A stretch of DNA of 64,000 bases from assembly GCF_003330725.1 (NCBI RefSeq), contig NZ_CP030840.1, positions 1,178,001 to 1,242,000 on the forward strand, read 5' to 3'. The position numbers and the translations under genes are program-made. Position 1 is the first letter of the stretch. Every line of letters begins with the position of its first letter. Of the stretch, positions 43,948 through 53,122 are shown in pieces. The notes beneath the pieces were generated by a model that saw nothing but the letters and a program-made list of their open reading frames with translations, searched no databases and was not told the DNA's origin. This stretch comes from Acidisarcina polymorpha (GTDB taxonomy: Bacteria > Acidobacteriota > Terriglobia > Terriglobales > Acidobacteriaceae).

Positions 43948-46425
43948 GTGCCCTTCTTGAATCCCATCCCGTCGCCGGTTGGCGATTGCAGCGCTGCCAC
44001 TCTGGAGTGGCCACGCTTTCTTGAACTGCTGGCTGGTTATTCCCACTCCCTGGTAGGGCGCCAATGGGCAGTCGCTCTGCAGCCCTCCACCGATGTCGAG
44101 TGGCTGCGCCGCGAGCATGCGCTGGTGGGCGAGATGCGCCGGCTGCTGGCGCAGCACCTGTCGATCGCGCTTGGTTCCCTCTTCGATCCGACCACCCTCC
44201 TGGACAAATCGCGCATCGAGGGCGCAGCCCTGGAGCCGGAGGAGATTCGCGACGTACTGAACCTGGTGGACGATGTCACTGCCTGGCAGGCAGTCATGGA
44301 AACTCCACCGGTTGCGCTCGATGGAGAACTTCCGGAGTTGACCTCGCTGAGTGCTCCGTTGATGGACTCGGATTTGCGGCCACTGGTCCAGTCATTGCGT
44401 TCACGCATGCTGCCGGATGGCTCGCTGGCTGACAACGCTTCTCCTAACCTGAACCGCATTCGGCGAGAGATCGAGCGGCAACAGCGGCAGATTGAGCAGA
44501 GCCTCCGGCAGACGATGCGGCGGTTATCGGAGGGCGGCGGTGTTCAAGACGAGCTGATCACGATTCGCGGCGAACGCTTTGTCATCCCCATTAAGACCGA
44601 GTCGAAGCGGCGCATTCCCGGGGTCGTTCATGGGGCGAGCTCGAGCGGACAGACGGTATACATCGAGCCATTGGAAACGATTGAGCAGAATAATGAACTC
44701 GTTCGCCTGTACGAGGAGGAACAAGCCGAGATCCATCGTATCTTTCTGGCGATGACCCGGCAGATCGGCTTGCAATCTCGAGTGATCGGGGAAGGCGCTG
44801 CGATCCTGACGGTAGTGGAGTCGCTGGTGATTCGGGGGCGATTTGCGGACGATTTTCAGTGCATCCGCCCGCGCTTTGGCGACCCTGCCGAGCTGCTGGA
44901 GTTGCGACTGGTGCAGGCACGGCACCCCTTGCTTGAAACTCGATTGCGCAAAGCGGGTGGCAGCATCGTTCCCATCTCCATTCAGCTCACCAGCGACGAA
45001 CGGCAGTTAATTATCAGTGGACCAAATACCGGCGGCAAGACGGTCGGGCTGAAGACGACGGGACTCCTAGGAATCATGGCGCAGGCCGGCATTCCAGTTC
45101 CTGCTGAAGAGGCGGTCTTCCCGCTCTTTCACGAGTTTCTTGCAGACATTGGCGATTCGCAGTCGATTGAGCAAAACCTCTCGACCTTCTCCGCCCATAT
45201 TGTCAACTTGAACCGCATCGCCGGACTGGCGGGGCCTGATTCGCTGGTTCTGCTGGACGAACTCGGTTCGGCAACCGATCCTGAGGAGGGTGCGGCGCTG
45301 GCGGTCGCGATCGCCGAGCACTTTCTTCATACTCGTGCCTGGTGCCTGATTTCAACCCACCATACTTCGCTAAAGGTCTATGCCGCGAACACCCCGGGGG
45401 TGATCAATGCGGCGGTAGGGTTCAACGAACAGACATTGGCTCCGACCTATGAACTGCGCCAGGGGGTTCCGGGTGCTTCCGCCGGCATCAATATCGCTGG
45501 GCGGCTGGGATTGAATTCGGAGATCATCGACTCTGCCCGTTCGCGGCTGAACACCCAGACCCAGGACATCGGGCGCTTTCTGGATCAACTGCATGCCCAA
45601 CTCGAGTCGATCACCAGCGAACGGGCAGCCCTGCGCATCCGCGAGCAGGAAGTTGCACGGGAAAAAAACCGGCTCGAGGTCGAAGGCCTGAAGGAATGGC
45701 GAACCAAGGTCCGCGACATGGAAGTCAAGCTACAGTCGCTGCTGAAAGACTTCGAGTACCAGATGCGGGAGACGGTGCGCGCGGTCGATGACCGGGCAGC
45801 GCAACAGAAACTTTCGAAGGATGCGGAGCGACGCATCGCCAAGCTGCGGCGCGAGTTCAGCGAACAGTTTAATTCTTCAGTGGTCGCCGCCCACACCGGT
45901 GCCGACCGCGGCGATTCCCATGCCCAGCCGCACATTGTGAAACACGTAGCCGCGGGTGATTCGGTCAAATTGAAGTCCCTGGGAAAGACCGCGGTCGTCC
46001 AGCGGCAGGTGGATGACAACATCTTCGAAGTAGCCATAGGACTGATGAAGATGCGGGTGAATCGCGAAGACATCGCCGAGGTGGTGCGCAATCCGCAGAC
46101 CAGTCAGCCGACGATGTCGCCGCTGCAGGCTGCCCGCAAGCGCGGCGTTTCGATCTCGGTCGCCGAGCCGGACGAGAACATGAACTGGGAGTTGAACGTC
46201 ATCGGCCGGAATGTGGACGAGGCCACCGACGAGGTTCAGAAGTTCCTCGACCGGGCATTCCTGGCGGGCTTGCCGCGGGTCCGCATCGTGCATGGGACGG
46301 GCATGGGGATCTTGCGTAAGGCGCTTCGCGCTTACCTGCAGAGACATCCCCAGGTGGCTACCGTCTCTGAGCCTCCGCACAACGAAGGCGGAGCAGGGGC
46401 CACCGTTGCAGAACTAAAGTTGTAG
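43948..46425 (+). CDS. mutS2: Endonuclease MutS2
   Basis: DNA- and ribosome-associated ATPase that suppresses recombination or rescues collided ribosomes, depending on species. 825 residues from a GTG at 43948 (a TTG at 43894 is possible). Features: MutS core with ATPase Walker A GPNTGGKTVGLKT, signature DELGSATDPEEGAALAVA, a coiled coil from about residue 530 (RAALRIREQEVAREKNRLEV) and a C-terminal Smr endonuclease domain (NVIGRNVDEATDEVQKFLDR then VRIVHGTGMGILRKAL). All parts are present. Confidence 0.95.
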   Translation: MPFLNPIPSPVGDCSAATLEWPRFLELLAGYSHSLVGRQWAVALQPSTDVEWLRREHALVGEMRRLLAQHLSIALGSLFDPTTLLDKSRIEGAALEPEEIRDVLNLVDDVTAWQAVMETPPVALDGELPELTSLSAPLMDSDLRPLVQSLRSRMLPDGSLADNASPNLNRIRREIERQQRQIEQSLRQTMRRLSEGGGVQDELITIRGERFVIPIKTESKRRIPGVVHGASSSGQTVYIEPLETIEQNNELVRLYEEEQAEIHRIFLAMTRQIGLQSRVIGEGAAILTVVESLVIRGRFADDFQCIRPRFGDPAELLELRLVQARHPLLETRLRKAGGSIVPISIQLTSDERQLIISGPNTGGKTVGLKTTGLLGIMAQAGIPVPAEEAVFPLFHEFLADIGDSQSIEQNLSTFSAHIVNLNRIAGLAGPDSLVLLDELGSATDPEEGAALAVAIAEHFLHTRAWCLISTHHTSLKVYAANTPGVINAAVGFNEQTLAPTYELRQGVPGASAGINIAGRLGLNSEIIDSARSRLNTQTQDIGRFLDQLHAQLESITSERAALRIREQEVAREKNRLEVEGLKEWRTKVRDMEVKLQSLLKDFEYQMRETVRAVDDRAAQQKLSKDAERRIAKLRREFSEQFNSSVVAAHTGADRGDSHAQPHIVKHVAAGDSVKLKSLGKTAVVQRQVDDNIFEVAIGLMKMRVNREDIAEVVRNPQTSQPTMSPLQAARKRGVSISVAEPDENMNWELNVIGRNVDEATDEVQKFLDRAFLAGLPRVRIVHGTGMGILRKALRAYLQRHPQVATVSEPPHNEGGAGATVAELKL

Positions 46426-46462
46426 ACCGGAGCGCAATATTCTGTCTGGATTTCAGCGCGAC

Positions 46463-46478
46463 CTGATGCTAGCATCAG
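46463..46478. promoter_or_regulatory. Perfect 16-bp palindrome upstream of the cytidylate-kinase-like gene
   Basis: CTGATGCTAGCATCAG, inverted without a spacer, lies between mutS2 and the next gene, about 45 bases before its ATG. Candidate operator; its lack of a loop argues against a terminator. Confidence 0.35.
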
Positions 46479-46523
46479 CGGCATCGGAGTAACTTCCGTA
46501 GATATCCCATCGGCGGGGCTTTT

Positions 46524-47171
46524 ATGATTAAGGTCATCACCGTTGAACGCGAATATGGAAGTCAGGGCGCCGCGTTCGCGCACCGTTTGTCGGACGCGCT
46601 GGGCTGGAAGCTCATCGACAGCTGCTTGATCGACGAGATTGCCCAACAAGCTGGAGTTGCCAAGGCTTCAGTCAGGAAATGCGACGAACAATTGGATCCC
46701 TGGTATTACCGGCTGGGCAAAGCATTCTGGCACGGCAGCATCGATCGAATGCCGGCGCCGTCGGAGAACGGCATCTTCGACAGCGAGCGAATGAACCAGC
46801 TGGTTCGCGAATATCTTCATAAGGCCGCCGATCAGGGTCACTGCGTGATCGTTGGACGAGGGGCGGCGTGTGTGCTGACGAACTATCCGGGCGCCTTCCA
46901 TATGTATGTTTACGCCTCCAAGAAGCGCAAGCTACAGTGGTTTCAGAGCCAGTTTCCCGACCGGATGCACGACGCCGAGCGCGAAATGGAGGAGACCGAT
47001 AATCGACGGGCTGAGTACGTACAGCGTTTCTACGACCAGGACTGGCAGAACCATCGGCTGTACCATTTAATGATGAATTCCTGCATGGGCTTCGACGCGA
47101 TGTTGAAGGCGACGATGGAAGCCACCGGGCTAGCGGCCTCGTATGCCTCTGAAGCTATGACGGCGAGGTAG
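46524..47171 (+). CDS. Cytidylate-kinase-like family protein
   Basis: A 215-residue P-loop kinase-like protein of the cytidylate kinase 2 (PF13189) type. The P-loop is replaced by the family's REYGSQGAAFAHRLSDAL around residues 9-26, followed by WKLIDSCLIDEIAQ and HCVIVGRGAACVL. Such proteins are widespread but not proven to phosphorylate CMP. The ATG at 46524 lies about 100 bases after mutS2, with a palindrome between. No functional partner in the neighbourhood. Confidence 0.85.
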   Translation: MIKVITVEREYGSQGAAFAHRLSDALGWKLIDSCLIDEIAQQAGVAKASVRKCDEQLDPWYYRLGKAFWHGSIDRMPAPSENGIFDSERMNQLVREYLHKAADQGHCVIVGRGAACVLTNYPGAFHMYVYASKKRKLQWFQSQFPDRMHDAEREMEETDNRRAEYVQRFYDQDWQNHRLYHLMMNSCMGFDAMLKATMEATGLAASYASEAMTAR

Positions 47172-47179
47172 AAAGCCTT

Positions 47180-48412
47180 CTACTCGGCCTTGACCCTGGC
47201 TGAAGGACGGGAGCTTTCTCCGGGAAAGGAATCGACGTCGGTCATCACCCGGGTCATTTTTCCGCCTCGGATCACGAACTCCTGTCCACGCCACTCGACC
47301 GTATTTCCAGCATAGCTCCAAGCCCAGACTGCAAGCGCCACCAAATCCCTGGCTGGGAGCAGCCAAAGATCCCGGACCACCTGGCGATCTTGAAGAAGCT
47401 CGCCACCGATCAACAGGGCAACGGACACGCGTGCGGCCAGTGCGATGCTCAGAAGAGCGAAGCTCTCCACGCTGGCTCCGGACGTGGCCACATTCAATAT
47501 CGCCCAGGCCAGGCCGAAGGTAAAAACTGTCCCAAAATAGCCTCCCGGGCGAGCATCGCGCACGGTGCGCGACCACCGCATCTGGTGTGCCCAGAATTCT
47601 CGAAAGCGATACGCGGGCACCGAGGTTTCGACAGTCTCGCGGCTGAGCTTGATCTCGAATCCCTGAGTGGCGATTCGTGCGCCAAGCTGATAATCGTCAG
47701 CCACACAGTCTGCTAAAGGCAGGAGCCCGCCCACGGCATTGAGCGCCTCACGGGAGACAGCGAGTGTGGACCCCAGTCCAAATCGAATCCCTTTCTCGAG
47801 ATAGCGGGCAGTCAGGACGTTCGGCGCGAAATCGGTAGCGATCCCGAGGGCCTCCATGCGGGAGCCCAGGGTTCGGTGGGCCTTGCCGCGATAGAGCGCT
47901 GTCACCATTCCCACCGGTCTGCCATTTTGGCTCGGGTCCTTGAAGTTTGCCATGATATTTCGCAAGTAGTTTGGGGAGACGAGAATGTCGCTGTCGCTGA
48001 TCAAGATGTGACCGAAACGGGCTTCCGGTAGGGTCTGCACCAGGCTGCTGACTTTGCCGTTGGTTCCCAGGGTCTCAGGGCAGAAGACCAGGCGGATGGA
48101 GCGGTCCGGGAAGTCTCGCTGCAACTGTTCGACCGCGGCAATGGCTGGATCATCCGAACTCCCGATGGCAAAGAGGAGCTCGTATTGGCCGGGATAATTC
48201 TGATGACAATGACTGGCGAAGCTGGCGTACATCTCCGGATCGAGGCCCTTGACCGGTTTGAGAATGCTCACTGGCGGATAGAAGTCCGGCAGCGGCTTCC
48301 GGGCGGCCCTGACGAAGGCGCGCGCGCTCCAGATTGCAAGCACGGAGAATCCGCAGCCTGCAAAGGCAAGCAGGGTGGTCAAGAAGGAAACAAGCGTGGA
48401 GAGCGCAGGCAT
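47180..48412 (-). CDS. hpnI: Ceramide-glucosyltransferase-like/HpnI-type glycosyltransferase
   Basis: A 410-residue membrane-anchored GT-A glycosyltransferase of family GT21. N-terminal helix, PPVSILKPVKGLDPEMYASF, YELLFAIGSSDDPAI, the metal/sugar motif ISDSDILVSPNYLR, and the (Q/R)xxRW motif HQMRWSRTVRD, followed by C-terminal hydrophobic segments. In hopanoid-producing bacteria HpnI adds N-acetylglucosamine to bacteriohopanetetrol; the HpnI call is a best match and ceramide-type glucosylation is the alternative. No hpn cluster partners are in the window. Confidence 0.78.
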   Translation of the reverse strand: MPALSTLVSFLTTLLAFAGCGFSVLAIWSARAFVRAARKPLPDFYPPVSILKPVKGLDPEMYASFASHCHQNYPGQYELLFAIGSSDDPAIAAVEQLQRDFPDRSIRLVFCPETLGTNGKVSSLVQTLPEARFGHILISDSDILVSPNYLRNIMANFKDPSQNGRPVGMVTALYRGKAHRTLGSRMEALGIATDFAPNVLTARYLEKGIRFGLGSTLAVSREALNAVGGLLPLADCVADDYQLGARIATQGFEIKLSRETVETSVPAYRFREFWAHQMRWSRTVRDARPGGYFGTVFTFGLAWAILNVATSGASVESFALLSIALAARVSVALLIGGELLQDRQVVRDLWLLPARDLVALAVWAWSYAGNTVEWRGQEFVIRGGKMTRVMTDVDSFPGESSRPSARVKAE

Positions 48413-48477
48413 GAGCTAGATCGATTCTAGGTCATCCTCACTGGAAGCTTCGGCGATGAGAAAGTCCGGGTGGGACG

Positions 48478-49734
48478 CTACTCGTAACGCAGGGCTTCGA
48501 TGGGATTCAAGTTGGCAGCCTTCCATGCCGGATAAATCCCGAAGATAAGTCCGATGGCGCACGAGACGATGAAAGAGACGACCACCCAGGTCGAGGAGAG
48601 GGCGGCGTGCAAAAAGCCGACTGCAAAATGCAAGGCCACGGTGAACAGGGCCCCCGCCAGAATCCCAATCAAGCCTCCCACTGCGCAGAGAGTCATCGCC
48701 TCGATGGTGAACTGAAGCAGGATGTTGGCCTTGGTGGCTCCGATCGCTTTGCGTACCCCGATTTCGCGCGTGCGCTCAGTCACCGAAACCAGCATGATAT
48801 TCATCACGCCGACGCCGCCGACCATGAGACCAACCGAGGAGACCGCGACCATAAACAGGAAGAGCCCCCCGGTCAACGAGTTCCAGAGACGCCCAAGCGA
48901 GTCAGGCCCGAAGATGGCGAAGTTATCGGCGTCCTCGACATGCACCTTGCGCCGGCGCCGCAGCAATTCGCGTATCTCGTCCTGAACGAGGGCTTTATTC
49001 TTGGGGTCGTCATATTTGACCGTGATCCAGAAGTCTTTGATCTCCGGATGAATCTTGCGGAAGGTTTCCAAGGGGAAATAGGCGGAATTGTCCTGGGTAT
49101 TGCGGCCGCCTCCAAAGGGTTGGGGCTGGGTGTCAAAGACCCCAATGACGGTGAAGACGTCGCCCTCGCACTGGATTTCCTTGCCGATCGGCGACTCGTT
49201 CTGGAATAGATCTTCAGCGGCATCGTGGCCGAGAACTACGACGTTCGCCCGCCGGTTCTCTTCGTCTTCTGTCCAGAGCCGACCTTCCTTGAGGGTGAAT
49301 CCTCCTGTCTTTTCAAGATCAGTGGTATCGCCACCCAGGATCGTGTTCTGGATCTTGCGATTGCCATATTTGAGCGAGACGGAGCCGATCCCGAGTTGGA
49401 AATTCTGGTATTGCAGGCTAGGATCGACGGCCGCCACGTGCGGCATGGTCCGCATCGCCAAACCATCTTCGTAGGTCAGCTGCTTGCGATTGAGTTCCTC
49501 GGTTGTGGGGCGTTTCCCGAAGGGCTCGAAGCGAAAGACCCAGATGCTGTTGGTGCCGAGCGAGCGAATAAAACCGTCGATGTTGCTGTTAAGACCGTTG
49601 ATCGCCGAGGAGATCAGGATGACGGTGGAGATGCCGATGGAGATGCCGAGGACGGTAAGTCCGGAACGCAGCTTATTGGTCCGCAGCGTCTCGAACGCCA
49701 TTCGTACTGCTTCCTGAGAGTCACGAATCCGCAT
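48478..49734 (-). CDS. MacB-like ABC transporter permease (first of two)
   Basis: A 418-residue permease: an N-terminal helix (LRTNKLRSGLTVLGISIGIS), a ~230-residue periplasmic MacB-like core domain, then three C-terminal helices with LVSVTERTREIGVRKAIGA and the final IYPAWKAANLNPIEALRYE. This is the FtsX/MacB fold that couples to a separate ATPase to transmit force and does not translocate through a channel. Its start directly abuts the stop of the second permease. Neither an ATPase nor a periplasmic adaptor gene is adjacent. Confidence 0.85.
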   Translation of the reverse strand: MRIRDSQEAVRMAFETLRTNKLRSGLTVLGISIGISTVILISSAINGLNSNIDGFIRSLGTNSIWVFRFEPFGKRPTTEELNRKQLTYEDGLAMRTMPHVAAVDPSLQYQNFQLGIGSVSLKYGNRKIQNTILGGDTTDLEKTGGFTLKEGRLWTEDEENRRANVVVLGHDAAEDLFQNESPIGKEIQCEGDVFTVIGVFDTQPQPFGGGRNTQDNSAYFPLETFRKIHPEIKDFWITVKYDDPKNKALVQDEIRELLRRRRKVHVEDADNFAIFGPDSLGRLWNSLTGGLFLFMVAVSSVGLMVGGVGVMNIMLVSVTERTREIGVRKAIGATKANILLQFTIEAMTLCAVGGLIGILAGALFTVALHFAVGFLHAALSSTWVVVSFIVSCAIGLIFGIYPAWKAANLNPIEALRYE

Positions 49735-50961
49735 CTACAACTCCGATCTGAGGGCCACGATGGGGTCCAATTGAGCGGCTTTGCGCGCCGGATAGACGCC
49801 AAAGAATACTCCGACGCCAGTCGCCACAAAGAGTCCGACGAGAACCGACCAAAGCTGAACCTCGGAGGGGAAACTTACCAGGAGGGTGATCACTTTGGCG
49901 ACGGTGATGCCGCCGATGACCCCGATCATTCCTCCGAAGAGAGACATGGTGGCCGACTCCACGATGAACTGGACCATGATGTCGTGGCGTCGCGCTCCTA
50001 ATGCTTTTCGGATGCCGATCTCGCGAGTGCGCTCGGTCACCGAGACCAGCATGATGTTCATGATGACGATGCCCCCTACGACCAGAGAAATGGCGGCAAT
50101 CGCCACCACCACGGCACCGAAGCTGTTCAAGATCTGTCCAAGAAGATTCTGGAAGGTGGCACTCGTATCGATCGAAAAAGTATCAGGCGCCCCGGGCGCG
50201 AGATGGCGCCGTCCGCGCATGATGGTGCGAAGGTCATCGGAGACGCGGTCAATTACCGGGCCGCCGCCCCCCGCATTGACATAGATGACCAGGCTTTTAT
50301 TGGAACCATAGGACTGGAGGAATGCGGTCAACGGTACGGCCACCCAGTTGTCCTGGCTGGCGCCGAGGGTTTTGCCTTGACGCTCCCCGACGCCTATGAC
50401 CGTGTAGGGCTCGCCGTCGACCCGGATTTCCTTGCCGAGCGGATCTCCCTGCCCGAGGAGATTATCTGCGACATCGTAGCCGACGATGGCGACATGGGAG
50501 CTATGCACATCTTCCGCTTCGGTGAACGAACGGCCCTGGGCGATATTGAGATTCGACATGGGCGGCATCGTCCAGGTCCAGCCGCGAATATCCGTATCGG
50601 TGCTGGATTTCGTTCCGTAGACGACCTTGCCGGTTGTGTTCCGAAGAGCGCCTACGGAGAGGCAGGACTTGCACTCGTCGCGGATCGCTTCGTAGTCCTC
50701 CATCTTGACGTCCTTCCGCTTTTGGAAGGCGAGATATTCCTCAATCGTAATGAAGGTCTGAGGCATCTTGCTGACGGTGACGACTTCTGCTCCGTAGCTG
50801 TTCAGCTTGGTCGTAACGAATTGCTTGGCGCCATTCACGAGGGTCACAACGGTGATCACCGACGCGACCCCGATCACCACCCCGAGCAAGGTGAGGATCG
50901 AGCGAAGTTTGTTCGCCCAGAGCGACTGGAGCGCTATCTTGAAGCCCTCAATCAGTTCCAT
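49735..50961 (-). CDS. MacB-like ABC transporter permease (second of two)
   Basis: A 408-residue paralogue of its downstream neighbour with the same topology: N-terminal helix (WANKLRSILTLLGVVIGVAS), periplasmic MacB_PCD domain and C-terminal FtsX helices (VTERTREIGIRKALGARRHD, FFGVYPARKAAQLDPIVALR). The stop codon of this gene is immediately followed by the start of the next, showing an operon. The pair probably forms a heterodimer; substrate and ATPase are not visible here. fdhA lies divergent upstream. Confidence 0.85.
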   Translation of the reverse strand: MELIEGFKIALQSLWANKLRSILTLLGVVIGVASVITVVTLVNGAKQFVTTKLNSYGAEVVTVSKMPQTFITIEEYLAFQKRKDVKMEDYEAIRDECKSCLSVGALRNTTGKVVYGTKSSTDTDIRGWTWTMPPMSNLNIAQGRSFTEAEDVHSSHVAIVGYDVADNLLGQGDPLGKEIRVDGEPYTVIGVGERQGKTLGASQDNWVAVPLTAFLQSYGSNKSLVIYVNAGGGGPVIDRVSDDLRTIMRGRRHLAPGAPDTFSIDTSATFQNLLGQILNSFGAVVVAIAAISLVVGGIVIMNIMLVSVTERTREIGIRKALGARRHDIMVQFIVESATMSLFGGMIGVIGGITVAKVITLLVSFPSEVQLWSVLVGLFVATGVGVFFGVYPARKAAQLDPIVALRSEL

Positions 50962-51098
50962 GGAAGAATCCCCGCCGCCGGACTGGCAAGTGAAGCTCGG
51001 GCTGCTTGGCCAGTCTACGAGGCTTGCCTTGCATCATTTTACGCATCCTATGAACAGATAGTTCCCTGCTCGCGTTAGTAGGAACAAAGGAGTTTCAG

Positions 51099-52289
51099 AT
51101 GGCATCGAATCGTGGAGTCGTTTACCTCGGACCGCATAAGGTCGAGGTGCAGAATATTGATTACCCCAAGTTTGAAACCCCCCAAGGCAAGAAGATTGAG
51201 CATGGAGTCATCCTCAAGATTGTCTCCACCAATATATGCGGTTCGGACCAGCACATGGTTCGCGGCCGCACTACCGCCCCGAAAGGGATTGTTCTCGGCC
51301 ATGAGATCACCGGCGAAATCGTTGAAAAAGGCAAGGACGTCGAGTTTCTCGACATTGGCGACTGGGTCACGGTTCCATTCAACATCGCCTGCGGGCGTTG
51401 CCGCTCCTGCCGGGAACGGAATACCGGCGTGTGTTTGAACGTCAACGACAAGCAGCCTGGCGGAGCCTACGGCTATGTGGACATGGGCGGCTGGGTGGGC
51501 GGTCAGGCGGAATATGTCCTGGTGCCCTATGCAGATTTTAACTTGATCAAGTTCCCGGACAAGGACCGCGCCAAGGAGAAGATCCTTGACCTTACTATGC
51601 TCTCGGACATCTTCCCGACCGGTTTTCACGGTGCTGTCACTGCGGGCGTGGGCGTGGGATCGGTCGTCTACATTGCCGGGGCCGGCCCGGTGGGACTGGC
51701 GGCTGCCGCCTCCGCACAACTGCTGGGCGCAGCGGTCATTATGGTGGGCGACTATAACCAGGACCGTCTGGCGCATGTGAAGAAGGTCGGTTTCGAGCCG
51801 GTCGATCTCAACAAGAGCGACAAGCTTGGCGATCTCATCGCTCAGATCGTTGGGATTCCCGAAGTCGACGCCGCGGTGGACGCGGTCGGCTTCGAGGCGA
51901 GCGGTCACGGAAACGAGCCCAAACCTGCTGGGGTGCTGAATTCTCTGATGGAAGTCACCCACGTCGCTGGAAGCATTGGAATACCCGGCCTCTATGTCGT
52001 GGCGGATCCGGGCGCTCAGGACGAAGACTCAAAGAAAGGCATGTTGAAGATGAGCTTCGGTCAGGGTTGGGCCCGTTCGCTAGGCTTCCACACGGGCCAG
52101 GCGCCGGTGCTTCGCTATAACCGCCAACTGATGCAGGCGATCCTCTATGACAAGATTGCCATCGGCAAGATCGTCAACGCGACCATCATCAAGCTTGACG
52201 ATGCTCCGCAAGGCTACAAGGATTTTGACAGCGGTGTTGCCAAGAAGTTCGTTCTCGATCCGAATGGCTATCTGGGCAAAGCCGCTTAA
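51099..52289 (+). CDS. fdhA: Glutathione-independent formaldehyde dehydrogenase
   Basis: Zinc-dependent medium-chain dehydrogenase; like Pseudomonas putida FdhA it should oxidise formaldehyde to formate with tightly bound NAD. 396 residues with the family N-terminus RGVVYLGPHKVEVQNIDYP, zinc ligands in NICGSDQHMVRG and LGHEITGE, the structural zinc loop CGRCRSCRERNTGVC, and a nucleotide-binding VYIAGAGPVGLAAAASAQLL. The ribosome binding site AAGGAG is 7 bases before the ATG. The downstream hairpin at 52319-52351 belongs to the RNase P gene on the other strand but may stop both transcripts. Confidence 0.93.
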   Translation: MASNRGVVYLGPHKVEVQNIDYPKFETPQGKKIEHGVILKIVSTNICGSDQHMVRGRTTAPKGIVLGHEITGEIVEKGKDVEFLDIGDWVTVPFNIACGRCRSCRERNTGVCLNVNDKQPGGAYGYVDMGGWVGGQAEYVLVPYADFNLIKFPDKDRAKEKILDLTMLSDIFPTGFHGAVTAGVGVGSVVYIAGAGPVGLAAAASAQLLGAAVIMVGDYNQDRLAHVKKVGFEPVDLNKSDKLGDLIAQIVGIPEVDAAVDAVGFEASGHGNEPKPAGVLNSLMEVTHVAGSIGIPGLYVVADPGAQDEDSKKGMLKMSFGQGWARSLGFHTGQAPVLRYNRQLMQAILYDKIAIGKIVNATIIKLDDAPQGYKDFDSGVAKKFVLDPNGYLGKAA

Positions 52290-52318
52290 GCCAGGCTTGC
52301 AGCTTAACTAAAAATGAT

Positions 52319-52351
52319 GGCCTCGCCGCTCTTGTTCAGAGCGGCGAGGCC
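52319..52351 (-). terminator. Intrinsic terminator of the RNase P RNA gene
   Basis: A 14-bp perfect stem (GGCCTCGCCGCTCT with its complement) around a 5-base loop, GC-rich, followed on the minus strand by a T run (complement of AAAAA at 52310-52314). It lies about 30 bases after fdhA stops and immediately after the RNase P 3' end, so it could end transcription on both strands. Confidence 0.8.
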
Positions 52352-52355
52352 ACGT

Positions 52356-52800
52356 TTGCAAGCTGCCGATAAGCCGAATTTTGTTCGAGTCCGGAGACTC
52401 GCGACGATCATTCCTCTAGGCGCGGCATTACTGACGCGCTCGAGCGACCTACCCGGAGGTTACGGCTCCACTTATTGGATAAATGGCGACCCGCCTTAGC
52501 GCACCGGACCGGCACGCAACCGCAGCCTGGGCCTGGCGGCGGATTTCCTCCCTATTTGGTCTTGCTCCGTGTGGGGTTTACCCTGCCCCCGACTTTACAG
52601 CCGGAGCGGTGCGCTCTTACCGCACCTTTTCACCCTTACCCCTGCGAACAAGGGCGGTATCTTCTCTGTGGCACTGGCCGTCTTCAGGCCTTGACGCCTG
52701 AATCCCGGACGTTATCCGGCACACTGTCCTGCGGAGTTCGGACTTTCCTCCCCCGGAATGCTAAGCGCATTCCAGCAGCGATCGTCTGGCACACCTGCTG
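52356..52800 (-). ncRNA. rnpB: RNase P RNA, bacterial class A
   Basis: The RNA component of ribonuclease P, which trims tRNA 5' leaders. Read on the minus strand, the 5' side has GAGGAAAGTCCGAACTCCG (the universal P4 region), the middle has the GGGTAAACCCCAC-type segment and the 3' side ends near ACAAAATTCGGCTTAT (P4 3' strand). The terminal sequences GCAGGTGTGCC and GGCAGCTTGC can form the P1 stem. Size about 445 nt fits class A. A -10-like TAGAAT (complement at 52805-52810) sits just upstream of the 5' end. The exact ends are estimated. Confidence 0.93.
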
Positions 52801-53122
52801 ATTCATTCTAACTGACGTTTGTCGCCCGGCGGCTACCGCCATGTCCTCGTCTGAGTGCTGCACAGGGCTGTGTAGTCAATCGGAGGCAAAGCCGAATGGA
52901 GAGCGGGAGGCGCTTCGTTTTCCGGTTTCGGAGTCGTCGAGCGCTGGCAACGGCCGGAAATTACCATTCTCTAACTGGTCTTGAATAGGGTATTCTCTAG
53001 CCAATCGAGTCCGGAATGCGGCTTAGCCGATCAAGTCAAGTCATTTCGCCAGTCGTTATCACTGTTGAACTGACGGTGAATCAGAGTAGTCCGTGAGCTT
53101 CGCGCGCCAAAGGTAAAGCACG
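52801..53122. other. Intergenic region between rnpB and the lipoprotein gene
   Basis: About 320 bases with no gene. It must hold the rnpB promoter (near 52805) and that of the GH16-like lipoprotein. No further repeat or RNA structure was recognised. Confidence 0.5.

Noticed and set aside
52475-52801. Open frames of 72-108 codons on the plus strand
   Set aside because: They lie over the RNase P RNA gene, whose conserved structural segments explain the sequence.
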